64,000 nt of DNA from an uncultured Eubacteriales bacterium. Its GTDB lineage: Bacteria; Bacillota; Clostridia; Oscillospirales; Oscillospiraceae. The DNA lies in the NCBI GenBank assembly GCA_900316745.1, contig ONEB01000010.1, positions 16,619 through 80,618 on the forward strand. The letters are read 5' to 3'. Made by a program: the position numbers and the translations under genes. Positions 30,448 to 38,688 of this stretch are shown here, piece after piece. Numbering within the stretch: position 1 is the stretch's first letter; every line of letters starts with the position of its first letter. The notes under the pieces were generated by a model. It was not told the DNA's origin and did no database searches. It saw only the letters and a program-made list of their open reading frames with translations.

Positions 30448-33400
30448 TTGTATTTACGGGCAATCGAAATTCAGGGCTTCAAGTCCTTCGCCGACAAGAC
30501 GCGTCTGACGTTTGATCGGGATATCACCGCCATCGTCGGGCCGAACGGCGCCGGCAAGTCCAATCTCTCCGACGCGATCCTCTGGGTCATGGGCGAGCAG
30601 CGCACGCGCACGCTCCGCGGCGGCAAGATGGAGGACGTCATCTTTGGCGGCACGGAAAAGCGCGGTGCGCTGGGCTTTGCGCAGGTGTCGCTGATCCTTG
30701 ACAACTCCGCCGGTCTTTTCAACGTCGAGCAGGACGAGGTCACCATTACCCGGCGGTATTACCGCAGCGGGGAAAGCGAATACTATATCAACCGCGAGGC
30801 GTGCCGTCTGCGCGATATCCATGAGCTGTTGATGGACACCGGCCTCGGCCGCGACGGCTATTCCATCATCGGGCAGGGCAGAATTGCCGAGATCGTCGGC
30901 AACAAGTCCACCGAGCGCCGCGAGATCTTCGAAGAGGCTGCGGGCATTTCCCGCTACCGCTATCGCAAGGAAGAGTCCGAGCGCAAGCTTGCGCGCACGG
31001 AGGAAAACCTCCTGCGCATCAATGATAAGGTCGATGAGCTGGAACTCCAGATCGAGCCGCTGCGCAATCAGGCAGCTGCCGCGCGCAAGTATCTCGATCT
31101 GCGCGCCGAGTTGAAAGATATGGAGGTCTCCGTCTGGATGGAGACGCTCGACCGGCTGAAAGTGCAGAACGAGACGGTGCAGCGCGACTATGCCGCAGCG
31201 CAGGAAAACCTCGCCGGTGCCCAGCGTGAGCTGGACAGGCTCTATGCCGAGAGCGAAAACATCGCCGCCAAAATGCGCGAGCAGGATGTGCAGGCGGAGC
31301 AGCTTCGCGAGCGCGTCTCCGAGGCCGAGCGCATGAGCGCCGCCGCCGAGTCTGACGCCGCTGTCTTGCGCGCCAATCTCTCCACGGGCAGCGAGACCAT
31401 CGCCCGCATGCGCCTTGAGGTCAGTGAACAGGGCGACCGTGTGCAGGCGCTGCGCGATCAGATCACCTCCGGACGAACCAGACTGAATGCGATTGCCGGG
31501 GAAATGAAAACACTCTCTGACAAGATCGCGGAGACGATTTCCGCGATCGAGACCAATACCGCCGACTCCGGCGCAGCCGATAAGGCGTTCGCGTCGATTC
31601 TGGAACGCGAAAACGCCGCCGCCGCGCTACTGGCGGAACGCCGGACCGCGATCACGATGCTGGCGGATCAAAGCCAGTCGCTCCTTGACCGCGAATCCGC
31701 GCTGCAATCCGCTTCCGCGGACGCAGGAGAGAAGCGCGCTGCCCTGGAGCAGGAGCTTGAAGAGAAGACCGCCGCTCTGACGAGCGCCCGTGAGGATGTA
31801 CAGAAGTATACTGAGCGCCGCCGCGAACGCGCACAAGCCGCGCAGCAGGCAGACCACGCGCTGCGTGAAGCCGAGGCGAAGCTCTCCGGCGTGACGGTCG
31901 ATCTGCGCGCCGCCCAGTCCCGTCTGCAGATGCTCGAGGATCTGGAGCGCGGATATGAGGGCTATTCCAAGGCCGTCAAGACGGTCATGCGCGAGTCTGA
32001 GCGCGGCGCTCTGCGCGGCATTCATGGCCCGGTCGCAAATCTCGTCAAGGCCGATGACCGCTATGCGCTCGCCGTGGAGACGGCGCTCGGCGCTGCCATG
32101 CAGCATATCATTGTCGATACCCAGCGCAACGGCGCTGCCGCCATTGAGCTTCTGAAAAAGCGTGACGGCGGCCGCGCGACGTTCCTGCCGCTCGATACGA
32201 TCCGTCCGCAGCACTTAAACGACGTGCCGTCGAATGCCGCGGGATATATCGGCGTTGCGGCGGATCTCGTGCGCTGTGATGCGCGTTATAACGATATTGT
32301 CCGCAATCTCCTTGGCCGCACCGTCGTCGCGGAGTCTCTGAGCCATGCGATCGCCATGGCGCGCGGCACGGGCAACCGCGTCCGCATCGTCACGCTGGAC
32401 GGCCAGGTTGTGAACGCCGGCGGCTCGCTCACGGGCGGCAGCGCGGCGCGCGGCAGCGGCATCATCTCCCGTGCCAATGAGCTTGCCCGCCTGCGTACTG
32501 CGGCGGCGCGGCTCACAGCGGATAAAGAATGCGCCGAGAAGACGGTGCTCGAATGCGGCGACGCGCTGGAAAACGCGCGCACGCTGCTCGAAACTGCGAC
32601 CGAGCGATACGATATGGCGCAGACCGCGCTGCAAACCGCGGCGCGTGAGGAAACGCAGGTGCGTCTGCTTCTCGACGCCGCCCATGCGGCGATGGAGGAT
32701 CAGGAACGCACGCTCTCCGATATCCGCGCCGAGCAGGAGCTGCACCAGCAGCGCATTCGCGATGCCCGCGATGCCGCCGCTTCGGCGGAAGCCGCGCTCG
32801 AGGCTGTGCGCACCGAGCGCGCCGAAAGCGAAGACGGACGCGAGCGGTTCGACCGTCGAAGGCAGGAGCTGGCGGAGCAGCTTGCGCACCTGCGCGCAGA
32901 CAGCGCCTCGCTGGACGCCGAACGCGAGACGATCGAGGGCTCGCTCAGTCAGATCGACGCGCTCTTCCACGAGCTCTCCGATGACCGCGAGGCGCGTCTG
33001 ACCGCGATCACGGAGGCGGAAAACAACACCGCGCTCCTCCAGACACAGCTGCGCGAAAAGGAAGCCGTTGCCGCCGCACTGCAAACGCAGATCGAAGAGC
33101 GCCGCGCCGCGCTCTCGGCGGGCCAGACCCGCCGCATGGAGCTCGAGGGTATGCGCACCCGCGCCGACAAGCAGGTGCAGGAGCAGAACCGCGCGCTGCT
33201 GGATATGCAGGGACTCGTTTCCCGCTTCGAGCAGAAGAAGCTTGCCGCCGACATGGAGGAAAAGCAGCTTCTGGATAAGCTCTGGGATTCCTATGAGCTC
33301 AGCCACAGTGCCGCGCAGCGGCTCAGAAAGCCCATCGAGAGCATGAACAAGGCAAACCGCCGCGTTTCGGAGCTGCGCCGCTCGATCAGTGCACTCGGCA

Positions 33401-34014
33401 CGCCGAACCTCGGCGCGATTGACGAATATGACCGCGTGAACACGCGCTACACGTTCCTCACCGAACAGCGTGAGGACGTGCTCAAGGCCAAGCGCGAGCT
33501 CACCGGCATCATCCATGATATCACCGGCGAGATGGAGACCATCTTCCGCCGGGAGTTTACGAACATCGACGAAGCGTTCCGCAAGACGTTTCTGGAGCTC
33601 TTCGGCGGCGGCAAGGCACAGCTGGTGCTGGAAGACCCTGAAAACGTGCTCGACTGCGGCATCGATATCCGCGTCCAGCCGCCCGGCAAGGCGGTCTCCG
33701 CGATCAGCCTGCTCTCCGGCGGTGAAAAATCATTCGTCGCAATCGCGCTGTATTTTGCGATCCTGAAGGTACGCCCGACGCCGTTTTGCGTCATGGACGA
33801 GATCGAAGCCGCGCTCGACGAGGCAAATGTCGCCCGTTTTGCCGCCTACATGCGCACGATCTCGGAGCACACGCAGTTTCTTGTCATCACGCACCGCCGC
33901 GGCACGATGGAGGAAGCAGACCATCTCTTCGGTGTCACGATGCAGGAAAAGGGCATCTCCCGCGTGATCGCGCTGTCGCTCGATGAGGCGACGAAATCCG
34001 TTTCAAAGGAGTAA
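30448..34014 (+). CDS. smc: Chromosome segregation protein SMC
   Basis: The 1188-residue ATPase has the expected layout: head with Walker A GPNGAGKSNLSDAI (residues 28-41 or so), a coiled coil to about 510, a hinge (about 515-660; GIHGPVANLV, GGSLTGG), a second coiled coil, and the C-terminal head with LLSGGEKSFVAIAL (about 1087) and Walker B CVMDEIEAALDEAN (about 1115). It condenses and segregates chromosomes with ScpA/ScpB, whose genes are not in the window. The start is TTG at 30448 after GAGGG. A leader inverted repeat (TTGGGAAAC ... GTTTCCAA, 30394-30430) sits just before it. ftsY follows after six bases. Confidence 0.97.
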   Translation: MYLRAIEIQGFKSFADKTRLTFDRDITAIVGPNGAGKSNLSDAILWVMGEQRTRTLRGGKMEDVIFGGTEKRGALGFAQVSLILDNSAGLFNVEQDEVTITRRYYRSGESEYYINREACRLRDIHELLMDTGLGRDGYSIIGQGRIAEIVGNKSTERREIFEEAAGISRYRYRKEESERKLARTEENLLRINDKVDELELQIEPLRNQAAAARKYLDLRAELKDMEVSVWMETLDRLKVQNETVQRDYAAAQENLAGAQRELDRLYAESENIAAKMREQDVQAEQLRERVSEAERMSAAAESDAAVLRANLSTGSETIARMRLEVSEQGDRVQALRDQITSGRTRLNAIAGEMKTLSDKIAETISAIETNTADSGAADKAFASILERENAAAALLAERRTAITMLADQSQSLLDRESALQSASADAGEKRAALEQELEEKTAALTSAREDVQKYTERRRERAQAAQQADHALREAEAKLSGVTVDLRAAQSRLQMLEDLERGYEGYSKAVKTVMRESERGALRGIHGPVANLVKADDRYALAVETALGAAMQHIIVDTQRNGAAAIELLKKRDGGRATFLPLDTIRPQHLNDVPSNAAGYIGVAADLVRCDARYNDIVRNLLGRTVVAESLSHAIAMARGTGNRVRIVTLDGQVVNAGGSLTGGSAARGSGIISRANELARLRTAAARLTADKECAEKTVLECGDALENARTLLETATERYDMAQTALQTAAREETQVRLLLDAAHAAMEDQERTLSDIRAEQELHQQRIRDARDAAASAEAALEAVRTERAESEDGRERFDRRRQELAEQLAHLRADSASLDAERETIEGSLSQIDALFHELSDDREARLTAITEAENNTALLQTQLREKEAVAAALQTQIEERRAALSAGQTRRMELEGMRTRADKQVQEQNRALLDMQGLVSRFEQKKLAADMEEKQLLDKLWDSYELSHSAAQRLRKPIESMNKANRRVSELRRSISALGTPNLGAIDEYDRVNTRYTFLTEQREDVLKAKRELTGIIHDITGEMETIFRREFTNIDEAFRKTFLELFGGGKAQLVLEDPENVLDCGIDIRVQPPGKAVSAISLLSGGEKSFVAIALYFAILKVRPTPFCVMDEIEAALDEANVARFAAYMRTISEHTQFLVITHRRGTMEEADHLFGVTMQEKGISRVIALSLDEATKSVSKE

Positions 34015-34020
34015 CGCTGT

Positions 34021-34932
34021 ATGGGCATTTTTGATAAATTCAAACAGGGGCTGACCAAGACCAAAAAGGTCATGGACGTCCAGCTCACCGGCATCTTTGC
34101 CGAATATGACCCCAACGATACCGAGGAGTTCTTCGAGGATCTGGAGGAATGCCTGATCCTTGCCGATACCGGCATCCAGACGACCGAGCGCGCCATGAAC
34201 GAGCTGCGCGAGGCAATCGAGACGAAAAAGCTCCGTGACGGCGCGTCCGTCAAGCAGGAGTTTGTGCGCATTCTCACGAAGATCATCAAGGTGCAGGACA
34301 CGATGCTCCTGACCACCACGCAGCCGTCCGTCATTCTGGTTGTCGGCGTCAACGGCGTGGGGAAGACTACGACGATCGGAAAGCTCGCCTGCCAGATGGA
34401 CAAGGAGGGCTATAACGTGCTCCTCTCCGCCGCCGATACGTTCCGCGCCGCCGCCTCCGAGCAGCTCACGGTCTGGGCCAAGCGCGCCGGCGTTGAGATC
34501 GTCAAGCACGGCGAGGGCTCCGATCCCGCATCTGTCGTATTCGACTCCATCCAGGCAGCAAAGGCGCGCGGCACGGATATCATCATCGTCGATACCGCCG
34601 GACGTCTGCACAACAAGACGAATCTGATGAACGAGCTCAACAAGATCACGCGCGTCATCCGCCGGGAGCTCCCCGACGCCGATATGGAGACGCTCATGGT
34701 GCTCGACGCCACGACCGGACAGAACGGTCTCATTCAGGCAAAACAGTTCATGGAAACCGCCGATCTCACCGGCATCGTGCTCACGAAGCTCGACGGCACG
34801 GCAAAGGGCGGCATCGTCTTTGCCATTGCCGACCAGCTGCAGCTTCCCGTGAAATACGTCGGCGTCGGCGAGAAAATCGACGACCTGCTGGAGTTTAAGC
34901 CGGTCGAGTTTGTGGAAGCCCTGCTCAGTTAA
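34021..34932 (+). CDS. ftsY: Signal recognition particle receptor FtsY
   Basis: The 303-residue GTPase is the short Gram-positive-type SRP receptor: the NG domains with only a short N-terminal A region. Motifs are GVNGVGKTTTIGKLA (P-loop, about residue 105), DTFRAAASEQL, DTAGRLHNKTNLMNEL, TKLDGTAKGG and the C-terminal GVGEKIDDLLEF. It docks ribosome-SRP complexes at the membrane. It lies six bases after smc and just before rdgB. Confidence 0.96.
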   Translation: MGIFDKFKQGLTKTKKVMDVQLTGIFAEYDPNDTEEFFEDLEECLILADTGIQTTERAMNELREAIETKKLRDGASVKQEFVRILTKIIKVQDTMLLTTTQPSVILVVGVNGVGKTTTIGKLACQMDKEGYNVLLSAADTFRAAASEQLTVWAKRAGVEIVKHGEGSDPASVVFDSIQAAKARGTDIIIVDTAGRLHNKTNLMNELNKITRVIRRELPDADMETLMVLDATTGQNGLIQAKQFMETADLTGIVLTKLDGTAKGGIVFAIADQLQLPVKYVGVGEKIDDLLEFKPVEFVEALLS

Positions 34933-34950
34933 AATGATGGGAGAATGGCA

Positions 34951-35547
34951 ATGATCTTAGCAAGCAACAACGCGCATAAGGTGACCGAGGTTCAGGCCAT
35001 TCTCGCCGATCTCGGTGAGGAGATCATCCCCCAGCGAGAGGCGGGGTGCGATTTTGAGGTCGAGGAAACCGGCACGACGTTTGAGGAAAACGCCTATCTC
35101 AAGGCCATCGCCGTGACCCGCGCCACGGGGCAGCCCGCCATCGCGGACGACTCCGGGCTGGAGGTGGACGCGCTCGGCGGCGAGCCCGGCGTCTATTCCG
35201 CGCGTTATACCGGAAACCACGAGGACACCGATGAAGACCGCAACAACTATCTTCTGAAAAAGCTCGGCGATACGCCGATGGAACAAAGAACCGCGCGGTT
35301 CGTCTCCTGCATCTGCCTGACGTTCCCGAACGGCGATGTGCTGCGTGCTCGCGGCACGATGGAGGGGAAGATCCTCTTTGCCGCGCGCGGCAAAAACGGC
35401 TTCGGCTATGATCCGCTGTTTCAGACAGACGGGTATGACCGCTCCAACGGAGAGCTCACGCCCGAGGAAAAAAACGCGATCTCACACCGCGGCAAAGCGC
35501 TGCGGCAGATCCGGAAAGAATTGGAGAAATATTATGCTGACAAGTAA
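34951..35547 (+). CDS. rdgB: XTP/dITP diphosphatase (RdgB/HAM1 family)
   Basis: The 198-residue enzyme removes deaminated purine nucleotides (dITP, XTP) before they enter DNA or RNA. It has the N-terminal LASNNAHKVTEVQ loop, the TFEENAYLKA motif, DDSGLEVDALGGEPGVYSARY, and the C-terminal KNGFGYDPLF and SHRGKAL. ATG 34951 is chosen over the ATG two codons upstream because GGGAG lies seven bases before it. It overlaps yhbY by 14 bases. Confidence 0.94.
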   Translation: MILASNNAHKVTEVQAILADLGEEIIPQREAGCDFEVEETGTTFEENAYLKAIAVTRATGQPAIADDSGLEVDALGGEPGVYSARYTGNHEDTDEDRNNYLLKKLGDTPMEQRTARFVSCICLTFPNGDVLRARGTMEGKILFAARGKNGFGYDPLFQTDGYDRSNGELTPEEKNAISHRGKALRQIRKELEKYYADK

Positions 35548-35839
35548 ACAGCGCGCATATCTGCGCGGTCTTGCCGCCCACGAGGACACGATCGTCCATA
35601 TCGGTAAGGGCGGTATCACGGACAATATCATCATCCAGATGCAGGATGCGCTCAAAGCCCGCGAGCTCGTCAAGGGCCGTGTGCTGGAAGCGTCCCTGCT
35701 CACGGCGCGGGAGGCCTGCGACGCGCTCTGCGAAGCGTGCAGGGCCGAGGGCGTACAGGTCATCGGCTCGAAGTTTGTGCTCTATAAGCGCAACGAGGAG
35801 AAGCCGAAGATCGAGCTTCCGAAAACGAAAAAGAAATGA
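35534..35839 (+). CDS. yhbY: Ribosome assembly RNA-binding protein YhbY
   Basis: The 101-residue CRM-domain protein shows MLTSKQRAYLRGLAAHEDTIVHIGKGGITDNII, with the conserved GKGG loop, and LVKGRVLEASLLTAREAC, then VQVIGSKFVLYK. It binds pre-50S particles. The C-terminal tail KTKKK is basic. The start lies inside the end of rdgB, and nadD begins in its stop codon (ATGA). Confidence 0.92.
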   Translation: MLTSKQRAYLRGLAAHEDTIVHIGKGGITDNIIIQMQDALKARELVKGRVLEASLLTAREACDALCEACRAEGVQVIGSKFVLYKRNEEKPKIELPKTKKK

Positions 35840-37008
35840 AGCTTGCCATCTACGGCGGAAGCTTCAATCCGCCCCATCTCGGCCATACAGCAGCCATCCT
35901 CGCCGTGCAGAAAGCCATCTGCCCGGATGAGCTTCGCGTGATCCCCGCGGCGATCCCGCCGCATAAAAAGCTTCCCGCCGGAAGCCCCGGAGCCGCCGAG
36001 CGGCTGCATCTGGCGCAGCTTGCATTCGGCGATATCCCCGGCGTTACGGTTTCCGACATGGAGCTGAAGCGCAGCGGGAAGAGCTATACCGCCGATACGA
36101 TCCGGGCTCTGAAGAAAGAAAACCCCGGCGCGAAGCTCTATCTCATCGTCGGCACGGACATGCTCGAAACCTTCACCGAGTGGTATGATTATGCATACAT
36201 CCTGCGCTCGGTGACGCTTGTGGCGCTTGCGCGTGATTTCGGCGAGCTGGAGCACGTGCGCGAGAGCGCCAAAGCGCTCCGCGAAAGCCACCATGCCCGC
36301 ATACGCGTGCTGACGGCCCAGCCGCTGCCGATTTCTTCAACACAGCTGCGCATGCTGCTGCCCAGGCGCCACGGCACGGAATTCTTAAATCCCAGGGTCT
36401 ACGCCGCCATCATTCAGAAGCGGCATTACGGCGCGCAGCCGAACTTCGACTGGCTTCGCGAGCAGACGTATCCGATGCTCAAGCCGAGAAGAGTCGCCCA
36501 TGTCTGGGGCTGCGAGCATGAAGCGCGCCGGCTTGCCGAGCATTGGGGCTGCGACGTTGATCTTGCCGCGGAAGCCGGAATTTTACACGATATCACGAAA
36601 AAATTTGAGCTAACTGATCAATTGCTATTGTCGCAGAAGTATGGTATTATAAACGATACGATAGAAACAGAAAACATCAAGCTTCTGCATGCGAAAACCG
36701 GTGCTGCTGTGGCGCGCGAACTCTACGGCGTCCCGGACGCCGTCTATGACGCGATCCGCTGGCACACCACCGGCAAGCCCGATATGACGCTTTTGGAAAA
36801 GATCATCTATATGGCCGATTACATCGAGCCGACACGCGACTTTCCCGGCGTCGAGCCGCTGCGCAGACTGGCATATCTGAATCTCGACCGCGCCATGGCG
36901 CTCGGGCTGCAGATGAGCCTGGACGAGCTGCTCGAAAAGGGAGTGGCGCCGCATCCGAATACTGCGGATGCGCTGAATTGGTATCAACAACAGGGAGGAC
37001 AATTATAA
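35836..37008 (+). CDS. nadD: NadD-YqeK fusion: nicotinate-nucleotide adenylyltransferase plus HD hydrolase
   Basis: The 390-residue product joins two proteins that are separate in Bacillus. Residues 1-195 are NadD: IYGGSFNPPHLGHTAA, GTDMLETFTEWYDYAYIL and ISSTQLRMLL; it makes deamido-NAD. Residues about 205-385 are YqeK-like HD domain: HVWGCEHEARRLA, AGILHDITKKF (HD pair), DAIRWHTTGKPDM and IIYMADYIEPTRDFPGVE. Bacillus YqeK hydrolyses diadenosine tetraphosphate. Both catalytic sets look complete. The gene order nadD/yqeK-LCP-rsfS-leuS is conserved in many Firmicutes. The ATG overlaps the yhbY stop by four bases. Confidence 0.93.
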   Translation: MKLAIYGGSFNPPHLGHTAAILAVQKAICPDELRVIPAAIPPHKKLPAGSPGAAERLHLAQLAFGDIPGVTVSDMELKRSGKSYTADTIRALKKENPGAKLYLIVGTDMLETFTEWYDYAYILRSVTLVALARDFGELEHVRESAKALRESHHARIRVLTAQPLPISSTQLRMLLPRRHGTEFLNPRVYAAIIQKRHYGAQPNFDWLREQTYPMLKPRRVAHVWGCEHEARRLAEHWGCDVDLAAEAGILHDITKKFELTDQLLLSQKYGIINDTIETENIKLLHAKTGAAVARELYGVPDAVYDAIRWHTTGKPDMTLLEKIIYMADYIEPTRDFPGVEPLRRLAYLNLDRAMALGLQMSLDELLEKGVAPHPNTADALNWYQQQGGQL

Positions 37009-37010
37009 AA

Positions 37011-38213
37011 ATGAGACGGAAAGATCAGGAGCGTTACCAGCGCGAATATGAAGAACTGAACGGCGGCTTCGTCGAGGCGCCCTCCGGGGGCTTTGTCGAT
37101 GAAGGTTCCGTCGAATACAATCGTCAGCTGCGATTGGAAGCGCAGCGCCGCGCGGAAGACCGGCAGCGCCGCTATCAGCTGTACCTCAAGGCGCAGGAGC
37201 AGGAGCGCAGGCGCACCCGCACCCGCCGCATTCTGCTTGCCGTTGTCGCCGTGCTGGCGCTTGCGGTCGCAGCCGGCTTTGTGATCTGGCGTTCCTGGGC
37301 GCGAAAGCCCGAGGTAAAGTCTGAAAAGCCCGCGCTTGTCAACGCGCAGGAGGGCGCCGTCTCCCGCGGGGAGGACACCTTTACGCTGCTGATCGCCGGC
37401 AAGGACAAGGCAGCCGGCCTCACGGATACGATCCTGCTCGGCAAGTTTGACGCAAAGGAGCACAGCGCGCATTTTTACAGCATCCCGCGCGACACCTGCG
37501 TGAACGAGGATTGGACGACCAAGAAAGTCAACCAGTACTACACCTCCGCCGGCGGCGGACAGGATGGCGTGAATGCGATGCTCGCCGGCGCCAAGAAGCT
37601 GCTCGGCTTCCAGGTCGACCACTATATGATCATCGACCTTGAGGCGTTCATGGAGATCGTCGATACGGTCGGCGGCGTGGAGTTCGATGTGCCGATCGAC
37701 ATGGATTATGATGATCCGTGGCAGGACCTGTCCATCCATGTCAAGAAAGGCCCGCAGAGACTCAACGGCATGGATGCGATGGGCGTCTGGCGTTACCGCA
37801 AGACCTATGTCAACGGCGATATCGGCCGTCTGGATGTGCAGCATGATCTGCTGAAATCGGTCGTCAAGCAGACGCTGTCGATCGGCAATATCAAGAATCT
37901 CGACAAGATCATCGACATCATCGACAAGCGTGTCGAAACGGATCTCTCGACCGGCAACCTCGCGTATTTCGCCGAGCAGTTCCTCCAGATGAAGGAAGAA
38001 AACGTCACGTTTGATACTGCACCCGGCAACTACAACGGCATGATGAACAAGCTCAGCTACGTCTTCCTCTATCCGGATCAGTGGCTGGAGTGCATCAACA
38101 CCTATATCAACCCCTACGATGTGGCAATCTCGCTGGAGGACCTTGATATCGTTTATGAGACCGGAAGCGGCTTTGCCGCCACCAGCGGACAGCTTGCCAA
38201 AAACTTCCCGTAA
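37011..38213 (+). CDS. LCP-family cell wall ligase (LytR-CpsA-Psr)
   Basis: The 400-residue product has a long basic cytosolic N-terminus of about 60 residues, one helix (about 68-86, ILLAVVAVLALAVAAGFVIW), and an external LCP domain from about residue 118. FTLLIAGKDKAAGLTDTILL, SIPRDTCVN, KKVNQYYTSAGG and GVWRYRKTYVNGDIGRLDVQHDLL carry the conserved arginines and aspartates. Such enzymes attach teichoic acid or polysaccharide to peptidoglycan. ATG 37011 has GGGAGG 12 bases upstream, rather far; no better start is seen. It follows nadD by two bases and precedes rsfS. Confidence 0.9.
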   Translation: MRRKDQERYQREYEELNGGFVEAPSGGFVDEGSVEYNRQLRLEAQRRAEDRQRRYQLYLKAQEQERRRTRTRRILLAVVAVLALAVAAGFVIWRSWARKPEVKSEKPALVNAQEGAVSRGEDTFTLLIAGKDKAAGLTDTILLGKFDAKEHSAHFYSIPRDTCVNEDWTTKKVNQYYTSAGGGQDGVNAMLAGAKKLLGFQVDHYMIIDLEAFMEIVDTVGGVEFDVPIDMDYDDPWQDLSIHVKKGPQRLNGMDAMGVWRYRKTYVNGDIGRLDVQHDLLKSVVKQTLSIGNIKNLDKIIDIIDKRVETDLSTGNLAYFAEQFLQMKEENVTFDTAPGNYNGMMNKLSYVFLYPDQWLECINTYINPYDVAISLEDLDIVYETGSGFAATSGQLAKNFP

Positions 38214-38269
38214 CACCACCCCAAATCTTCCCGGGGACTGACCTCCCCGAACTGAATGGAGCGATTAAT

Positions 38270-38632
38270 ATGATGCCTGCAAAAGAAATGGCGATGCAGA
38301 TCGTCAAAACCATGGACAGCAAAAAGGGTTTGGATATCCGACTACTGCACACCGGGGATATTACCGTTCTTGCTGAATACTTTGCCATCTGCACCGCAAG
38401 CTCTCCGACGCATGTGAAAACACTGACCGAGGAGATCGACCATGTCATGTCCGAGTTGGGTGAGCCGCCGCTTCGCCGCGAGGGTCACCGCAGCGGCAGC
38501 TGGGTTTTGCTTGACTTCGGCTGTGTGATCGTCCATGTGTTTATGGACGAGGCTCGCAAGTTCTATGATCTGGAGCGACTATGGAGCGATGCAGAGAACG
38601 TCGATCTATCCGACATTCTTACGGAAAACTGA
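38270..38632 (+). CDS. rsfS: Ribosomal silencing factor RsfS
   Basis: The 120-residue protein binds ribosomal protein L14 and keeps the subunits apart in starvation. Typical segments are KKGLDIRLLHTGDITVLAEYFAICTASSPTHVKTL, GHRSGSWVLLDFGCVIVHVF and the FYDLERLW end. ATG 38270 follows GGAG by eight bases; a second ATG follows directly. It is 56 bases after the LCP gene and 56 before leuS. Confidence 0.94.
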   Translation: MMPAKEMAMQIVKTMDSKKGLDIRLLHTGDITVLAEYFAICTASSPTHVKTLTEEIDHVMSELGEPPLRREGHRSGSWVLLDFGCVIVHVFMDEARKFYDLERLWSDAENVDLSDILTEN

Positions 38633-38688
38633 TGCTCCCGCCGGGGCGCTCCGCCCCGATTCCAGATTTAGAAAGAGTGTGAAAAACG

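Noticed and set aside
38633-38688. T-box leader ahead of leuS
   Set aside because: The gap is 56 bases and lacks the T-box sequence; only a small GC hairpin is seen.
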